A DNA stretch of 64,000 nucleotides from Bacillus sp. V5-8f. Its GTDB lineage: Bacteria; Bacillota; Bacilli; Bacillales; DSM-1321. The translations under genes and the position numbers were made by a program. The stretch is taken from contig NZ_PGUW01000017.1 in assembly GCF_002863565.1 (NCBI RefSeq), positions 1 through 64,000 of the forward strand, given 5' to 3'. The notes beneath the pieces are model-generated. The model worked only from the letters and a program-made list of their open reading frames with translations, had not been told where the DNA came from and searched no databases. How positions within the stretch are numbered: the stretch's first letter is position 1; the number at the start of each line of letters is the position of its first letter. Positions 16,102 to 25,137 of this stretch are shown piece by piece.

Positions 16102-16725
16102 TTGATCCGACAGGAAAAGTTGGGATTGCTGGTGGACGTTGAAACCACGGGATTGGGTCCTGCGACTGACGAAATAATTGAACTTGCTGTCAAGTTATTT
16201 TCCTTTAATGAAGATACAGGAGAGATTATAGAGGTGATCGAGGAAGAGTCTTTCCTGAGAGAACCGTTATCACCTACTGCAAAACGAAATTATCCAAATG
16301 CCTACCGGGTTCATGGAATACCTTATGATTTAGTGGAAGGCAAGAGCTTCCTGGATGATAGAATTAAAGCTTACTTTCACCAGACGGATGCTGTCTTTGC
16401 CCATAATGCTTCCTTTGACCGAAGCTTTCTCTATCATATGTATCCTGAAATTAATGATGCAAAATGGTATTGTACGATGCGGAATGTACCCTGGAAAAAC
16501 TATGGATTTGCAGATAGCAAACTGCTAACCCTGCTTAAAGCGCATAATATAACGAGTTACCAATCACACAGGGCGATGGATGATATTACATACTTGATGG
16601 AGCTGTTAAGTCAAATCAATCCCGCCGGTGATACCTATCTTAAAGAAGTCGTTTCCTATGGCCATATGAGAAGATACCAGCCTTCAGCTGCAAAACGGGG
16701 GAACTGGGTGAAAAGAAAAGCATAA
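16102..16725 (+). CDS. DEDDh-type 3'-5' exonuclease
   Basis: About 207 residues in the RNase T/DNA polymerase III epsilon fold. Exo I is LLVDVETTGLGP (Asp and Glu), Exo II is FAHNASFDRSFL (Asp), and Exo III is SHRAMDDITYLMELL (His and Asp). All four acidic residues plus the His of the DEDDh subgroup are present. TTG 16102 lies 9 bases after GGAGG (16088-16092); the longer open frame from 16006 has no site and would add a non-conserved leader. It is a stand-alone exonuclease, not fused to a polymerase or BRCT domain. Confidence 0.88.
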   Translation: MIRQEKLGLLVDVETTGLGPATDEIIELAVKLFSFNEDTGEIIEVIEEESFLREPLSPTAKRNYPNAYRVHGIPYDLVEGKSFLDDRIKAYFHQTDAVFAHNASFDRSFLYHMYPEINDAKWYCTMRNVPWKNYGFADSKLLTLLKAHNITSYQSHRAMDDITYLMELLSQINPAGDTYLKEVVSYGHMRRYQPSAAKRGNWVKRKA

Positions 16726-16727
16726 AT

Positions 16728-16775
16728 AAAAAGGGTCAGAATCACCGCCTTAAGTCGCGGGGGTCTGACCCTTTT
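16728..16775. repeat. Dispersed palindromic repeat, copy A (also a bidirectional terminator)
   Basis: AAAAGGGTCAGA and GGTCTGACCCTTTT form outer arms around an inner ACCGCC/GGGGGT region. It lies between two convergent genes and would terminate both. It is related to copies near 19.6, 22.7 and 24.1 kb. Confidence 0.8.
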
Positions 16776-16785
16776 ATTGCTATGT

Positions 16786-18120
16786 TTATGATGCTTTCAT
16801 TTCTACTTCTTCCGATGCTTTTCCCTCACTGCCCAAATGGCTTAGGATGATGCCAATTGCTGTACCGACAAGGGCCGGTACAATCCATTGAAGACCCACT
16901 GATGAAAGCGGTAGGAAATCCCTGATCGTCTGCAATGGCCCCAAGTTAATGCCAAACGTTGCTAACCCATCGATTACAGCAAAAACACCTGTGAATAACA
17001 TAGCACTGCCATATACTTTTCTTGAATTCCTAAAGAATCGATTGAAGAATGTTAAAGCGATTAGAACAATTGTTAATGGATAAGCCGTGACCAGGAATGG
17101 TACGGAAACTTTTAAAATTTGAGCCAAACCTAAGTTTGAAAGAGTAAAGCCTACTAAAGTTACAGCTAATACCACGGTTTTATAGCTTGCTTTCGGGATA
17201 AGGTTTGAAAAATATTGCCCGCAGGCAGTAGTTAACCCGACAACCGTCGTGAAACAGGCCAATGTGAAAATGAACCCTAGCAGCGTTTTACCGCTTTGAC
17301 CCAATAAAAGTGTGGAAGCGGCAGATAGGATCTGTGTTCCGTTTTCAAAAGAACCTTCAGACCCCATTTTTCCACCAATTAGTCCAAGGCTGATATAAAC
17401 CAATGATAATAATGCACCGGCAATCAAACCGGCTTTCAGTGTATAGCTTGTCAATTGCTTTCTATCACGTATGCCCCTTTGCTGAATGGAAGTGAGGATA
17501 ACGATTCCAAACGCCAAGGCGGCCAATGCATCCATAGTGTTGTATCCTTCAATGAATCCTTTAGAAAACGCCCCGGATTCGTACGCGGCTGTAGGAGCTT
17601 GTAAAGGAGTGTCCAATTTTACAAAGCCTACAACGCATAGGACAACCATTGCTAGGAGAAGGGCTGGTGTGATCCATCGACCCATGTACTTCTCCATTCT
17701 GGTTGGGTTTAAGCTGATTACATAGGCCAGGGTGAAGAATACGGCTGTGAATAGTAATAAATATAAAGATGAACTTTGCGATTTACCTAGAAAAGGAACA
17801 ATTCCCATTTCAAAAGCAACATTGGCATTTCGCGGGATGGCGAGAAACGGCCCGATACTTAAATAGATGACCACCATAAAGATTGTGCTAAATAAAGGAT
17901 GAACGCGATTTCCAATCGTTTGAACACCGTCCTTTACAAGTGATACAGCATACAATACGGCAAATGGTAGCCCTACCCCCGTCAAGATGAAGCCCGACAT
18001 CGCGAGCCAATAAGAAGTGCCTGACTCTGCACCCAAGAAGGGTGGGAAAATCAAATTGCCGGCACCAAAAAACATGGAAAATAACATCAAACCAATAAAT
18101 AAAGTGTCTAATTTCTTCAT
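16786..18120 (-). CDS. brnQ: Branched-chain amino acid transporter, LIVCS family
   Basis: 444 residues, about 12 membrane segments; a sodium- or proton-coupled importer of Leu, Ile and Val. The N-terminus (LDTLFIGLMLFSMFFGAGNLIFPP) is diagnostic for BrnQ, followed by FLGAESG and LAIPRNANVAFEMG. A T-box leader of about 270 bases with its own promoter lies upstream, so expression should rise when the cognate tRNA is uncharged. GGAGAAA precedes ATG 18120. Downstream is a shared terminator-like repeat. Confidence 0.96.
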   Translation of the reverse strand: MKKLDTLFIGLMLFSMFFGAGNLIFPPFLGAESGTSYWLAMSGFILTGVGLPFAVLYAVSLVKDGVQTIGNRVHPLFSTIFMVVIYLSIGPFLAIPRNANVAFEMGIVPFLGKSQSSSLYLLLFTAVFFTLAYVISLNPTRMEKYMGRWITPALLLAMVVLCVVGFVKLDTPLQAPTAAYESGAFSKGFIEGYNTMDALAALAFGIVILTSIQQRGIRDRKQLTSYTLKAGLIAGALLSLVYISLGLIGGKMGSEGSFENGTQILSAASTLLLGQSGKTLLGFIFTLACFTTVVGLTTACGQYFSNLIPKASYKTVVLAVTLVGFTLSNLGLAQILKVSVPFLVTAYPLTIVLIALTFFNRFFRNSRKVYGSAMLFTGVFAVIDGLATFGINLGPLQTIRDFLPLSSVGLQWIVPALVGTAIGIILSHLGSEGKASEEVEMKAS

Positions 18121-18144
18121 TGTAATTTCTCCTTTTTGTTATTT

Positions 18145-18420
18145 TAAAATAAAAAAACTCGTCCCTATAGCCAGGGACGAGTTTGTGCTCGCGTTACCAC
18201 CCTTATTCCGTCTCTTCCACTTAAAAAGATAAACGGCTCTCAGTCAACGTACAATCATACGTGCTCCAAGGTAACGGCGGAAAACCCGTCAAAGCTTACT
18301 ACATTCGGCTTTGCATCTCAGAGATGATCTTCGGATAAGTCTTGTGCACCTGCTCCCACCAAACGCAGGTTCTCTGTAGGACAAGGATCCCATCTTACTC
18401 TTCTCATCATTGATTTTTTT
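18145..18420 (-). promoter_or_regulatory. T-box riboswitch leader of brnQ
   Basis: On the minus strand the T-box core GGGTGGTAACGCGAGCAC is followed by a strong terminator: ACTCGTCCCT pairs with AGGGACGAGT, then TTTTTTT (18145-18190). Upstream lies a Stem I region beginning GATGAGAAGAGTAAG and closing near CGAAGATCATCTCTGAG. The specifier is probably an AUC (Ile) within that last segment, judged only from position and the transporter's role; the full fold was not modelled. Confidence 0.92.
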
Positions 18421-18431
18421 AATATAAAAGT

Positions 18432-18460
18432 AATTTACCAGAGCAAAAAAGTTATGTCAA
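18432..18460 (-). promoter_or_regulatory. Sigma-A promoter of the brnQ T-box leader
   Basis: On the minus strand TTGACA and TAAATT are separated by 17 bases, placing the start about 10-15 bases before the T-box Stem I. Confidence 0.75.
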
Positions 18461-18480
18461 TATATTTTGACAGTTGAAAT

Positions 18481-18875
18481 AATTCCCCTTTTTCTTTATT
18501 GAAGGAAAAAATACTATAATTAATTAGGAAAACGAGAATGTAAAGAGGGGCTTGAAAGCACCATAAAAAGCACAAAAGGGTTATGAACGTGGTAAATGTC
18601 CTGGCTATTAAAAAGTAACTTCCAGGTCTATTTTTTGTTTTGCTTGATTTTTTTACTTTTAGATGTTATTGCTTGAATTATAGAATTTTGGGGTGGCTTG
18701 TGAAAGTTGAAAATTTGAATGCAATATCCATTAGCATAAGTTTTCTCACACATACACGGAATGTATCGAGTAAATAAGCGGTGCTAATCCCGGTGAACGT
18801 CTTAAAAAGTTTTTCAGCTTGCCCTTTAAGCAGAAGAACATTCATTAGAACTAACGTAAAAGAAGGAAGGATTTT
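18481..18875. other. Gene-free stretch
   Basis: 395 bases without a supportable gene. It is AT-rich, with a promoter-like region before the HTH gene and no repeat, hairpin terminator or known RNA motif that I could recognise. Confidence 0.6.
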
Positions 18876-19106
18876 ATGTATTTAACCATAAAAGAAACTG
18901 CGGAATATTTATCGCTGACAGAGGCGCATGTAGAGAGCTTGATCCAGCAGAAGCGGATTCGGACGGTCCATGATGGTGACCAGTTCTTAATCTATAAAGA
19001 ACAGTTCAAAAGCCATTTTGAACAGCTTGAAAAGTATAAACAGCAACTTGCTGACGAGCAGGGAGAACCGATTCCAGATGATCCTGATGTGAAGGACGAG
19101 GATTAG
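18876..19106 (+). CDS. Excisionase-type helix-turn-helix small protein
   Basis: 76 residues. Residues 2-50 fit the MerR/excisionase winged-helix fold used for DNA binding (LTIKETAEYLSLTEAHVESL, then RIRTVHDGDQFLIYKEQF). A charged helical tail ends in an acidic stretch (DDPDVKDED). AGAAGGAAGG precedes the ATG. There is no integrase or other mobile gene nearby, so this is more likely one of the chromosomal helix-turn-helix 'excisionase family' regulators common in Bacillaceae than a phage remnant. Confidence 0.85.
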   Translation: MYLTIKETAEYLSLTEAHVESLIQQKRIRTVHDGDQFLIYKEQFKSHFEQLEKYKQQLADEQGEPIPDDPDVKDED

Positions 19107-19157
19107 AATCCAGAACCTTCCCCTACTATATCTGTACCTATAAAAAATACAAATATG

Positions 19158-19188
19158 GATATAGGGTAGCGGGGCCTACCCTTTTTTC
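19158..19188. terminator. Terminator between convergent genes
   Basis: GGGTAG and CTACCC flank GCGGGGC and are followed by TTTTTT. It serves the plus-strand HTH gene and possibly the convergent minus-strand gene. Confidence 0.75.
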
Positions 19189-19206
19189 TAGTCAGCCCCG
19201 TGACCC

Positions 19207-19476
19207 TTATCCCTTGTACAAAGATTGAATTTCCTTTAAATCCTCTAACAGCTGATGTATTTCATTTTGGCTAAGCCTTACGGGCATTTGATCATACAGT
19301 GTGATGATCTGCCCGTCTTGATCATTTTGGTTCTTCTTTAAATATTCATACAAATTGGCCAGCTGTTTTTGATTGATCACTGATTGTGTATGGAAATCCT
19401 TCACTTTTTGTATCGAAAATTCATTTGAATCGCCATCAAATTCTCCAGATAAAATGTTTCCTTCCAAATAATACAT
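19207..19476 (-). CDS. Hypothetical protein, 89 residues
   Basis: Begins MYYLEGNILSGEFDGD and continues as a mostly helical charged protein (QKQLANLYEYLKKNQND, then IHQLLEDLKEIQSLYKG). A good AGGAGTGG site precedes the ATG. There is no signal peptide, membrane segment or cysteine. I do not recognise a family. It is monocistronic and convergent with the HTH gene. Confidence 0.7.
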   Translation of the reverse strand: MYYLEGNILSGEFDGDSNEFSIQKVKDFHTQSVINQKQLANLYEYLKKNQNDQDGQIITLYDQMPVRLSQNEIHQLLEDLKEIQSLYKG

Positions 19477-19580
19477 GAACCACCACTCCTTTTATGTTAT
19501 TTTCCCTTAAAATCGGGTAAATATTTCAAAATGGAAAATTTTGATTGGGGTTCAATCTCCCAGCTGAATTACCCCTTTAA

Positions 19581-19640
19581 AGCGGCGGGGGTCAGGCCCT
19601 TACTAGTTTAACGCGTCACCGTACTGGGGGACTGACCCCT
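19581..19640. repeat. Dispersed palindromic repeat, copy B
   Basis: GGGGGTCAGGCCC and GGGGGACTGACCCC flank a core containing TTTAACGCGTCACCG. The core is the reverse complement of the core in copy C (CGGTAACGCGTTAAACTA), so B and C are the same element in opposite orientation. Confidence 0.85.
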
Positions 19641-19847
19641 ATTTATGACGTCTATGTACCTGTTATTATTACAATATAGTAAAATATGATAAGTAATTGT
19701 AAGGTGAATGAAACTTTTGATAAGTAATGGTTTGGTAAAATAGTAAGTTAGAGATTATATATATTTCAATTTCGAATAGATGTTCTAATTATGTTTTAAA
19801 AGCATAGACATTACTTTCAATATTTTTTATGGCGGAGGATAACCAAG

Positions 19848-22607
19848 ATGGAGGAAAATACTTTCATTACTAAAAAGTATTATGAAACATTGCTTGATTC
19901 GGAAAAACCAGTGAATCCGCTCGAGGCACTGGGCGATGCTTTTTTAGCCGAGCAGAAGAAAGAAATTCCTGATTTGACGCCGCTTCGCTTTGCGCAGGGA
20001 GAGGTATATTTTCATTACAAAGACTATGAAGCTGCCATTTTTAAATGGGGCAATGTAATAGGCGAACTTGAGCAGTGGGCGAAAAAAAATATTGCTGACG
20101 CTTATTATGAAATGGGAATACTCTCCACTGCTGAAGAAATGTATAAAAGCATTTCAACTGACAGCCTGGTCCTTCGGGCTGAAGTTGCGTTGCAATTGTT
20201 TTCCCTATACATAGAGGAAGAAAGATTCGATTTGGCATCGCGAACAATCAAGGAAGTTGTTTCCTTCCATCCTGATTATCCAAATGTTACGGATCTTGCA
20301 CGCGTCTTTTTCGAAGAACAAAAGGATTACAGCAGTGCAATCGAGCTTGCGGTTAACGAAAGCATCCGCACAGAGTCACTGCGTTGGTTTGATGCACTGC
20401 AGATATATGTTGAAGAAGGGTATACAAAGGACCTGCCTCCAGAGTATTTCCTGCAGGTGATGCAAACGATGTTCAAATCTGATCATGCGCGGTTTGAAAA
20501 GCTAGTCCTTTCACTATGGGATATTTATAAACAACAGGATGCTTATTTCTCTTGGCTTGTATCGCTAAACCATTTCTTTCTACAGGAAGAAATCGGGGAA
20601 TATGATAAGTTTCAAGGTTTATCTACAGCCTATAAGGATACGTATCTCGAATTGATAGACGGGAGATATTTCATCAGGGAAATTGAGGGACTCGTTCCTG
20701 GTTTGTTGTCTAGCTGGCTGAAGCTTGTTGATGAAACCAATGCCTTGTTTTCCTCTGCTTCTGTTCTGTCCTGGAGCGAAATTTTCCCTGATAAAGTACA
20801 CTCACTGCCTGTGAGCGATGCAGAACATCTTCTTATGAACTCCAGGAATTATATGAAATCCCTAGAGGAGTCACAGGCCTTGTTGGGAGCCATTGAGCTG
20901 TGGGCCGAACAGCGCGAAGTACAAATAAGCCAAAAAGACAAATGGATGGTGCGTCAGCTATTGAATTTAGAGACGAAGCATTTATTGCTTGCGGGTCCCG
21001 GCGGCACTGGCAAATCTTCTTTCATTAATACAGTACTTGGAGAAGAGATTATCCAAGATACTACTTCGGCCTTCGTTTTTGTAAAAGATAGTGACCAATC
21101 CGGGATATTGGAGATTTCCGATAATGAGATTAAGGATCTGCCGGATCTGGAGAGCATCTCCAAGAATCGCAGTCAGCGGGACTCCTTTTTTGAAATTGGA
21201 TTCCCTTCCGAATTTTTGCATCGAAATGGAATATCCTTGATTGATACACCAGGAGTAAACGGAAACGAGCTTGTAAAATATGAGATTTACAATTTGCTCA
21301 ATGCTTCTGATGGCCTGCTTTTCGTTTTGGATGCACAATCGCCGTTCACAGACCGTGAACGTGACATGATCATAGACATGAAAAGGAAGTCACCTTATAC
21401 GCAGGTTCATTTCCTGTTGAACAAGATGGATAAGGTAAACAATGATCAGGATGCTCTCCGAATACTAGAGGAAACGACAGCAAGGATACAATCATTTTTA
21501 CCTAAGTCGAAGGTATTCGCGTTTTCTGTAGATTACAATAATAGAAAAAACCTGGACGATTTAGCCCAGTTTCTATCAAAAAATTTCCAAGCGGCACACC
21601 ATGAGGACGAACGAGCGGACAAACTTTTGTATTTTATCCGGAAAGTGTTGACTTCCATGCTGGATAAACGGGTGGAAATGGAAAGCAAGCTGGTTGACTC
21701 TATCAGCTGGAATGAAGATATGGTCGTTAAACTCAATGGTGCTATCAATCAGTTAAACGATCTGGAAAAGGAAAAAACCAGAAACATCAAAAACTCCTAC
21801 CGCCTAATCAAGGAGGACGTGAAAAAAGAGTTGAACGCCAAAATCCCGGAAATACTGCGGGATTGTGCAGAGATGCTTAAAGAAGACAGCGACTTCCGTA
21901 GGATCCATATCGAATTGAATGAAGCCATGAATGATCGAATTCAGGAGTATATCAACCATACCGCACTGCCGAAGTTCTATACATCGCTTAAAGGGTGGAT
22001 TTCAGAGGCTAAGGAAGAATTCAGCCAGAGCCAGTACTATTTAGAAGAAATGGCCGATGGATTCAACTCTATGTATGGCACAGACAGAATGAATCTGGAA
22101 TGTGACTTCAAGGTGCTTGATGACTGGCGCCGAGACGCAGACCGATTGACAAGCGGCGCGTATATAGAAGAGGTCAATATACTTATGCGGCATACGCCTG
22201 CACAATTGCTTTTAAAGAGTGCAGGGAAATTATTCGGAGCGATCGGCCAAAATAACACGGCTTTGTATACAAGATACAAAAAGTTTTTAGAGACTCAGGA
22301 TTACGAGGACGTAACAGCTTCCATTATCCGTAAATTCTTTTCCCAATTTGAATTGTTTGAGAAATCGATTGATCGAGATATTAGCTTGTTTTTTAGAAAT
22401 CCTCTTAGCAACCTAAATGATGCGGTCGAAGAAGCTCATACCGAAATCAAAGACAATAAGGCAGCTCTCCAGAAAATGCGAGAAAAACCAGAGTTGTTCC
22501 GTGACCCGATTAACCTGTTTGAAGTCCGTTTGCGACAATATGAATGGATGCTGAATGCTAGGGAAATCAACAATAATCCTCAGCTTCATTCCATAAAATC
22601 AAGTTAA
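19848..22607 (+). CDS. TPR-containing dynamin-like GTPase
   Basis: 919 residues, soluble. Residues ~40-200 are helical repeats of the TPR type (AQGEVYFHYKDYEAAIFKWG, DAYYEMGILSTAEEMYKSI, EVALQLFSLYIEEERFDLA). The GTPase domain starts near 375, with G1 GPGGTGKSS at 383-391, a candidate G2 Thr in DTTSAF, G3 DTPG at 466-469 and G4 NKMD at 525-528. The C-terminal third (~600-919) is long helices with many Glu/Lys, as in bacterial dynamin-like proteins. Such proteins remodel or repair membranes; fusion to a long TPR array suggests partner binding. No second DLP gene is adjacent. The start follows GGCGGAGGA. Function in this lineage is unknown. Confidence 0.85.
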   Translation: MEENTFITKKYYETLLDSEKPVNPLEALGDAFLAEQKKEIPDLTPLRFAQGEVYFHYKDYEAAIFKWGNVIGELEQWAKKNIADAYYEMGILSTAEEMYKSISTDSLVLRAEVALQLFSLYIEEERFDLASRTIKEVVSFHPDYPNVTDLARVFFEEQKDYSSAIELAVNESIRTESLRWFDALQIYVEEGYTKDLPPEYFLQVMQTMFKSDHARFEKLVLSLWDIYKQQDAYFSWLVSLNHFFLQEEIGEYDKFQGLSTAYKDTYLELIDGRYFIREIEGLVPGLLSSWLKLVDETNALFSSASVLSWSEIFPDKVHSLPVSDAEHLLMNSRNYMKSLEESQALLGAIELWAEQREVQISQKDKWMVRQLLNLETKHLLLAGPGGTGKSSFINTVLGEEIIQDTTSAFVFVKDSDQSGILEISDNEIKDLPDLESISKNRSQRDSFFEIGFPSEFLHRNGISLIDTPGVNGNELVKYEIYNLLNASDGLLFVLDAQSPFTDRERDMIIDMKRKSPYTQVHFLLNKMDKVNNDQDALRILEETTARIQSFLPKSKVFAFSVDYNNRKNLDDLAQFLSKNFQAAHHEDERADKLLYFIRKVLTSMLDKRVEMESKLVDSISWNEDMVVKLNGAINQLNDLEKEKTRNIKNSYRLIKEDVKKELNAKIPEILRDCAEMLKEDSDFRRIHIELNEAMNDRIQEYINHTALPKFYTSLKGWISEAKEEFSQSQYYLEEMADGFNSMYGTDRMNLECDFKVLDDWRRDADRLTSGAYIEEVNILMRHTPAQLLLKSAGKLFGAIGQNNTALYTRYKKFLETQDYEDVTASIIRKFFSQFELFEKSIDRDISLFFRNPLSNLNDAVEEAHTEIKDNKAALQKMREKPELFRDPINLFEVRLRQYEWMLNAREINNNPQLHSIKSS

Positions 22608-22613
22608 TAGTAC

Positions 22614-22647
22614 AAGGAGGGAGAAATTAAACCCTCCTTATTTTTTT
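22614..22647 (+). terminator. Terminator of the dynamin-like gene
   Basis: An 8-bp stem AAGGAGGG/CCCTCCTT with a 10-base loop and TTTTTTT. Confidence 0.88.
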
Positions 22648-22664
22648 GGTACCAAATATATAAA

Positions 22665-22710
22665 CCGGGGTCAGACCCCTGAGACGGTAACGCGTTAAAC
22701 TATTAGGGAT
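22665..22710. repeat. Dispersed palindromic repeat, copy C
   Basis: CCGGGGTCAGACCCCTGAG is followed by the core CGGTAACGCGTTAAACTA, then TTAGGG. The distal GGGACTGACC arm seen in copies B and D is missing or degraded here. Confidence 0.8.
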
Positions 22711-22796
22711 AAACCACTCAAACATATAAATTTTGAATTTTCAGATTAAAATTGATAAACTTGGTCTTATAATTCTTATTTTTGAAGGGGGAAATT

Positions 22797-24056
22797 ATGA
22801 AAGCGTTAACAAAAGTGTGTTTGGCGGTAGGAATTGTTTTGTGCCTTGTTTTTTCCCAGACTGATTTTGCCTTTGCCGATGAGGTGGAGCCTATGAAGAA
22901 GAATAGTTATCCAATCGTTCTTGTACACGGTCTTACTGGCTGGGGAGAAGATGAAATGCTTGGATTCCGGTATTGGGGAGGAAATCGAGATTTAAATGAT
23001 TTCCTTAATAGCAAAGGGTATGAAGTCTATACTGCTACTGTAGGGCCTGTGTCCAGCAACTGGGATCGTGCCGCAGAACTTTACGCCTATATTAAAGGCG
23101 GAACGGTCGACTACGGGGCAGCCCATGCCAAGAAACATGGACATGCCCGATTTGGCCGGACCTATGAAGGGCTGTATCCCGAGTGGACCGACAACAGCAA
23201 AATCCATTTGGTAGGCCATAGTATGGGCGGTCAGACATCAAGAATGTTGACGGAACTATTAAGAAGCGGCAATGAGGAAGAACTGACTTACCATAAGCAA
23301 CATCCGGAAGAAAAGGAAATTTCGCCTCTTTACCAGGGGAAGAAAAAATGGGTACACAGCATCACTACGATTGGAACTCCGCATAATGGCTCTACCTATG
23401 CTGACAATATCGATATTTTTATGCCATTTTTGAAAGACCTGATCCTGACAATGGGTGTGTTATCCGGACAAGGTCCAACTTCAATGGTATACGATTTCAA
23501 ACTGGATCAATGGGGACTAAAGAAACAGCCTGATGAAACCTTTCTAGAATATGCAGACAGGGTATACCAAAGCCCTGTCTGGAAATCCAGGGACATCAGT
23601 ATACATGATTTATCCACTTATGGTGCGAAGGACTTAAATACGAAAATGAAAACCTATGACGATATGTACTATATTTCTTATACCGGGGATGCATCCTACA
23701 AATCGCTTTTGACCGGGCATTATCTGCCGTTAGCTGACATGATTCCATTATTCCTTGAGCCAAGCAGATTCATAGGAAGCTATTCTCGTAACCAATTCGA
23801 ACCATATATTGATAAAAGCTGGTGGCCGAATGATGGCCTTGTAAGTGTCATTTCTTCTCTATCTCCTGCCGGTCATGAAGCTGTTCCGTTGAATGGGACA
23901 ATCGCAAGGGGGATGTGGAATTATACGGCTCCCAAATATCATTGGGATCATATGGATTTAGTGGGTATCGGCAGGGTTACTGATAGCTTAAACATAAACC
24001 AGGTTGAAGACTTCTATATTTCTATTGCACAGGAATTGTCCTCTTTGCCAAAATGA
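22797..24056 (+). CDS. Secreted lipase, Bacillus/Geobacillus family I.5 type
   Basis: 419 residues. The signal peptide covers ~1-27 (cut after AFA). The mature start YPIVLVHGLTGWGEDEM carries the oxyanion-hole HG. The nucleophile is Ser142 in GHSMGG, the acid is in WPNDGLVSV and the His is in WDHMDLVG. The HAKKHGHARFGRTY segment and the large inserts match the zinc-containing I.5 lipases of thermophilic Geobacillus, although those carry AHSQGG at the nucleophile elbow. Ester hydrolysis outside the cell is expected. ATG 22797 follows AAGGGGG; the earlier in-frame start at 22782 would place the site inside the gene. Confidence 0.93.
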   Translation: MKALTKVCLAVGIVLCLVFSQTDFAFADEVEPMKKNSYPIVLVHGLTGWGEDEMLGFRYWGGNRDLNDFLNSKGYEVYTATVGPVSSNWDRAAELYAYIKGGTVDYGAAHAKKHGHARFGRTYEGLYPEWTDNSKIHLVGHSMGGQTSRMLTELLRSGNEEELTYHKQHPEEKEISPLYQGKKKWVHSITTIGTPHNGSTYADNIDIFMPFLKDLILTMGVLSGQGPTSMVYDFKLDQWGLKKQPDETFLEYADRVYQSPVWKSRDISIHDLSTYGAKDLNTKMKTYDDMYYISYTGDASYKSLLTGHYLPLADMIPLFLEPSRFIGSYSRNQFEPYIDKSWWPNDGLVSVISSLSPAGHEAVPLNGTIARGMWNYTAPKYHWDHMDLVGIGRVTDSLNINQVEDFYISIAQELSSLPK

Positions 24057-24071
24057 TAGACCGGCTCTTAC

Positions 24072-24124
24072 GGGGTCAGTCCCGTACTGCGTTTTTGCTT
24101 TAAAGCAGTGGGGGACTGACCCCA
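24072..24124. repeat. Dispersed palindromic repeat, copy D
   Basis: GGGGTCAGTCCC and GGGGGACTGACCCC flank TGCGTTTTTGCTTTAAAGCA. The CTTTAAAGC(A/G)G inner arm also occurs at the left end of copy B. It follows the lipase stop and could act as its terminator. Confidence 0.85.
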
Positions 24125-24305
24125 AATTTGTTGTTATAGTAGAAATATTATTAACAGGGTGGTTTTTCCTTCACTACTCCTAATTTATAATTTTATGCTT
24201 TCTTGCTTTAAAGTAATCTCTTTACTAGAATAAAAAAAATGTTATAATATTTTTAAATATACCAAATTACTGCATGATTATACCGGATGAAACGAGGGGA
24301 ATTTA

Positions 24306-25127
24306 ATGAAAAAGGTAGTTATATTTGCTATGACATTTGTTTTCTCCGTATTCTTGGCTGCCTGCGGGTCAGAGAAGACTGAAAGCAATGGTAATACAAC
24401 AGGTGGTTCAGAGGGCGAGAAGAAGACGGTCAGGGTCGTAACGGATGCGGCCTATGCACCTTTTGAGTCAATGAAGGGTGATGAAGTTGTCGGATTTGAT
24501 GTTGATTTCACAAAAGCAGTCGCAGAAGAGGCCGGTTATGAGGCGGAAATCGAGCATGTCGGTTGGGACCCTTTATTTGTAGAAGTGAAGAATAAGAGAG
24601 CGGATTTTGGGATGTCAGCCATTACGATAAATGACGAACGGAAACAGACATATGATTTTTCTGTCCCATATTTCCTATCAACCAACAAGATTTTAGTTCC
24701 TAAAGGCAGTGATATCAAATCGGCTGCCGATCTTAAAGGTAAAACAGTTGCTGTACAGAATGCCACTACCGGAGCTGAAGCGGTTGAAAAATTATTTGGC
24801 AAAAACAATAAAGATATGAAGAAATTTGAGAATACTAACCTGGCTATCATGGAGCTGAAAAGCGGCGGTGCAGATGCAGTTGTTGCAGACAACACTGTAA
24901 TCGAAGAGTATGCAAAGAACAACCCGAAAGACAAACTAGTCGTCATCGAGGACACTAACGCATTTGAATCCGAGTTTTACGGACTCATGTTCCCGAAGGA
25001 CAGCGAAATGAAAGCGGAGTTTGATGAAGCGATCAAAAAAGTAATGGAAAATGGTAAATATGCTGAGATTTATAAAAAGTGGTTCAAGGTAGAACCAGAT
25101 CTTGATAGATTAAAAGAACAACAATAA
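24306..25127 (+). CDS. Amino acid ABC transporter, substrate-binding lipoprotein
   Basis: 273 residues. The signal peptide ends in the lipobox LAAC (Cys20), then a Ser/Gly/Glu linker. The SBP_bac_3 domain starts near residue 40 (VRVVTDAAYAPFESM, then VVGFDVDFTKAVAEEAG) and includes FGMSAITINDERKQTYDFS. This matches polar or basic amino acid binders such as ArtP. It delivers substrate to the permease and ATPase encoded next. A hairpin at 25138-25177 separates it from the permease gene. Confidence 0.93.
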   Translation: MKKVVIFAMTFVFSVFLAACGSEKTESNGNTTGGSEGEKKTVRVVTDAAYAPFESMKGDEVVGFDVDFTKAVAEEAGYEAEIEHVGWDPLFVEVKNKRADFGMSAITINDERKQTYDFSVPYFLSTNKILVPKGSDIKSAADLKGKTVAVQNATTGAEAVEKLFGKNNKDMKKFENTNLAIMELKSGGADAVVADNTVIEEYAKNNPKDKLVVIEDTNAFESEFYGLMFPKDSEMKAEFDEAIKKVMENGKYAEIYKKWFKVEPDLDRLKEQQ

Positions 25128-25137
25128 GAAAACAGAG

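Noticed and set aside
18876-19106. Excisionase-like protein as evidence for a prophage or integrative element
   Set aside because: No integrase, attachment repeat, tRNA or phage gene is nearby, and the fold is common in chromosomal regulators.
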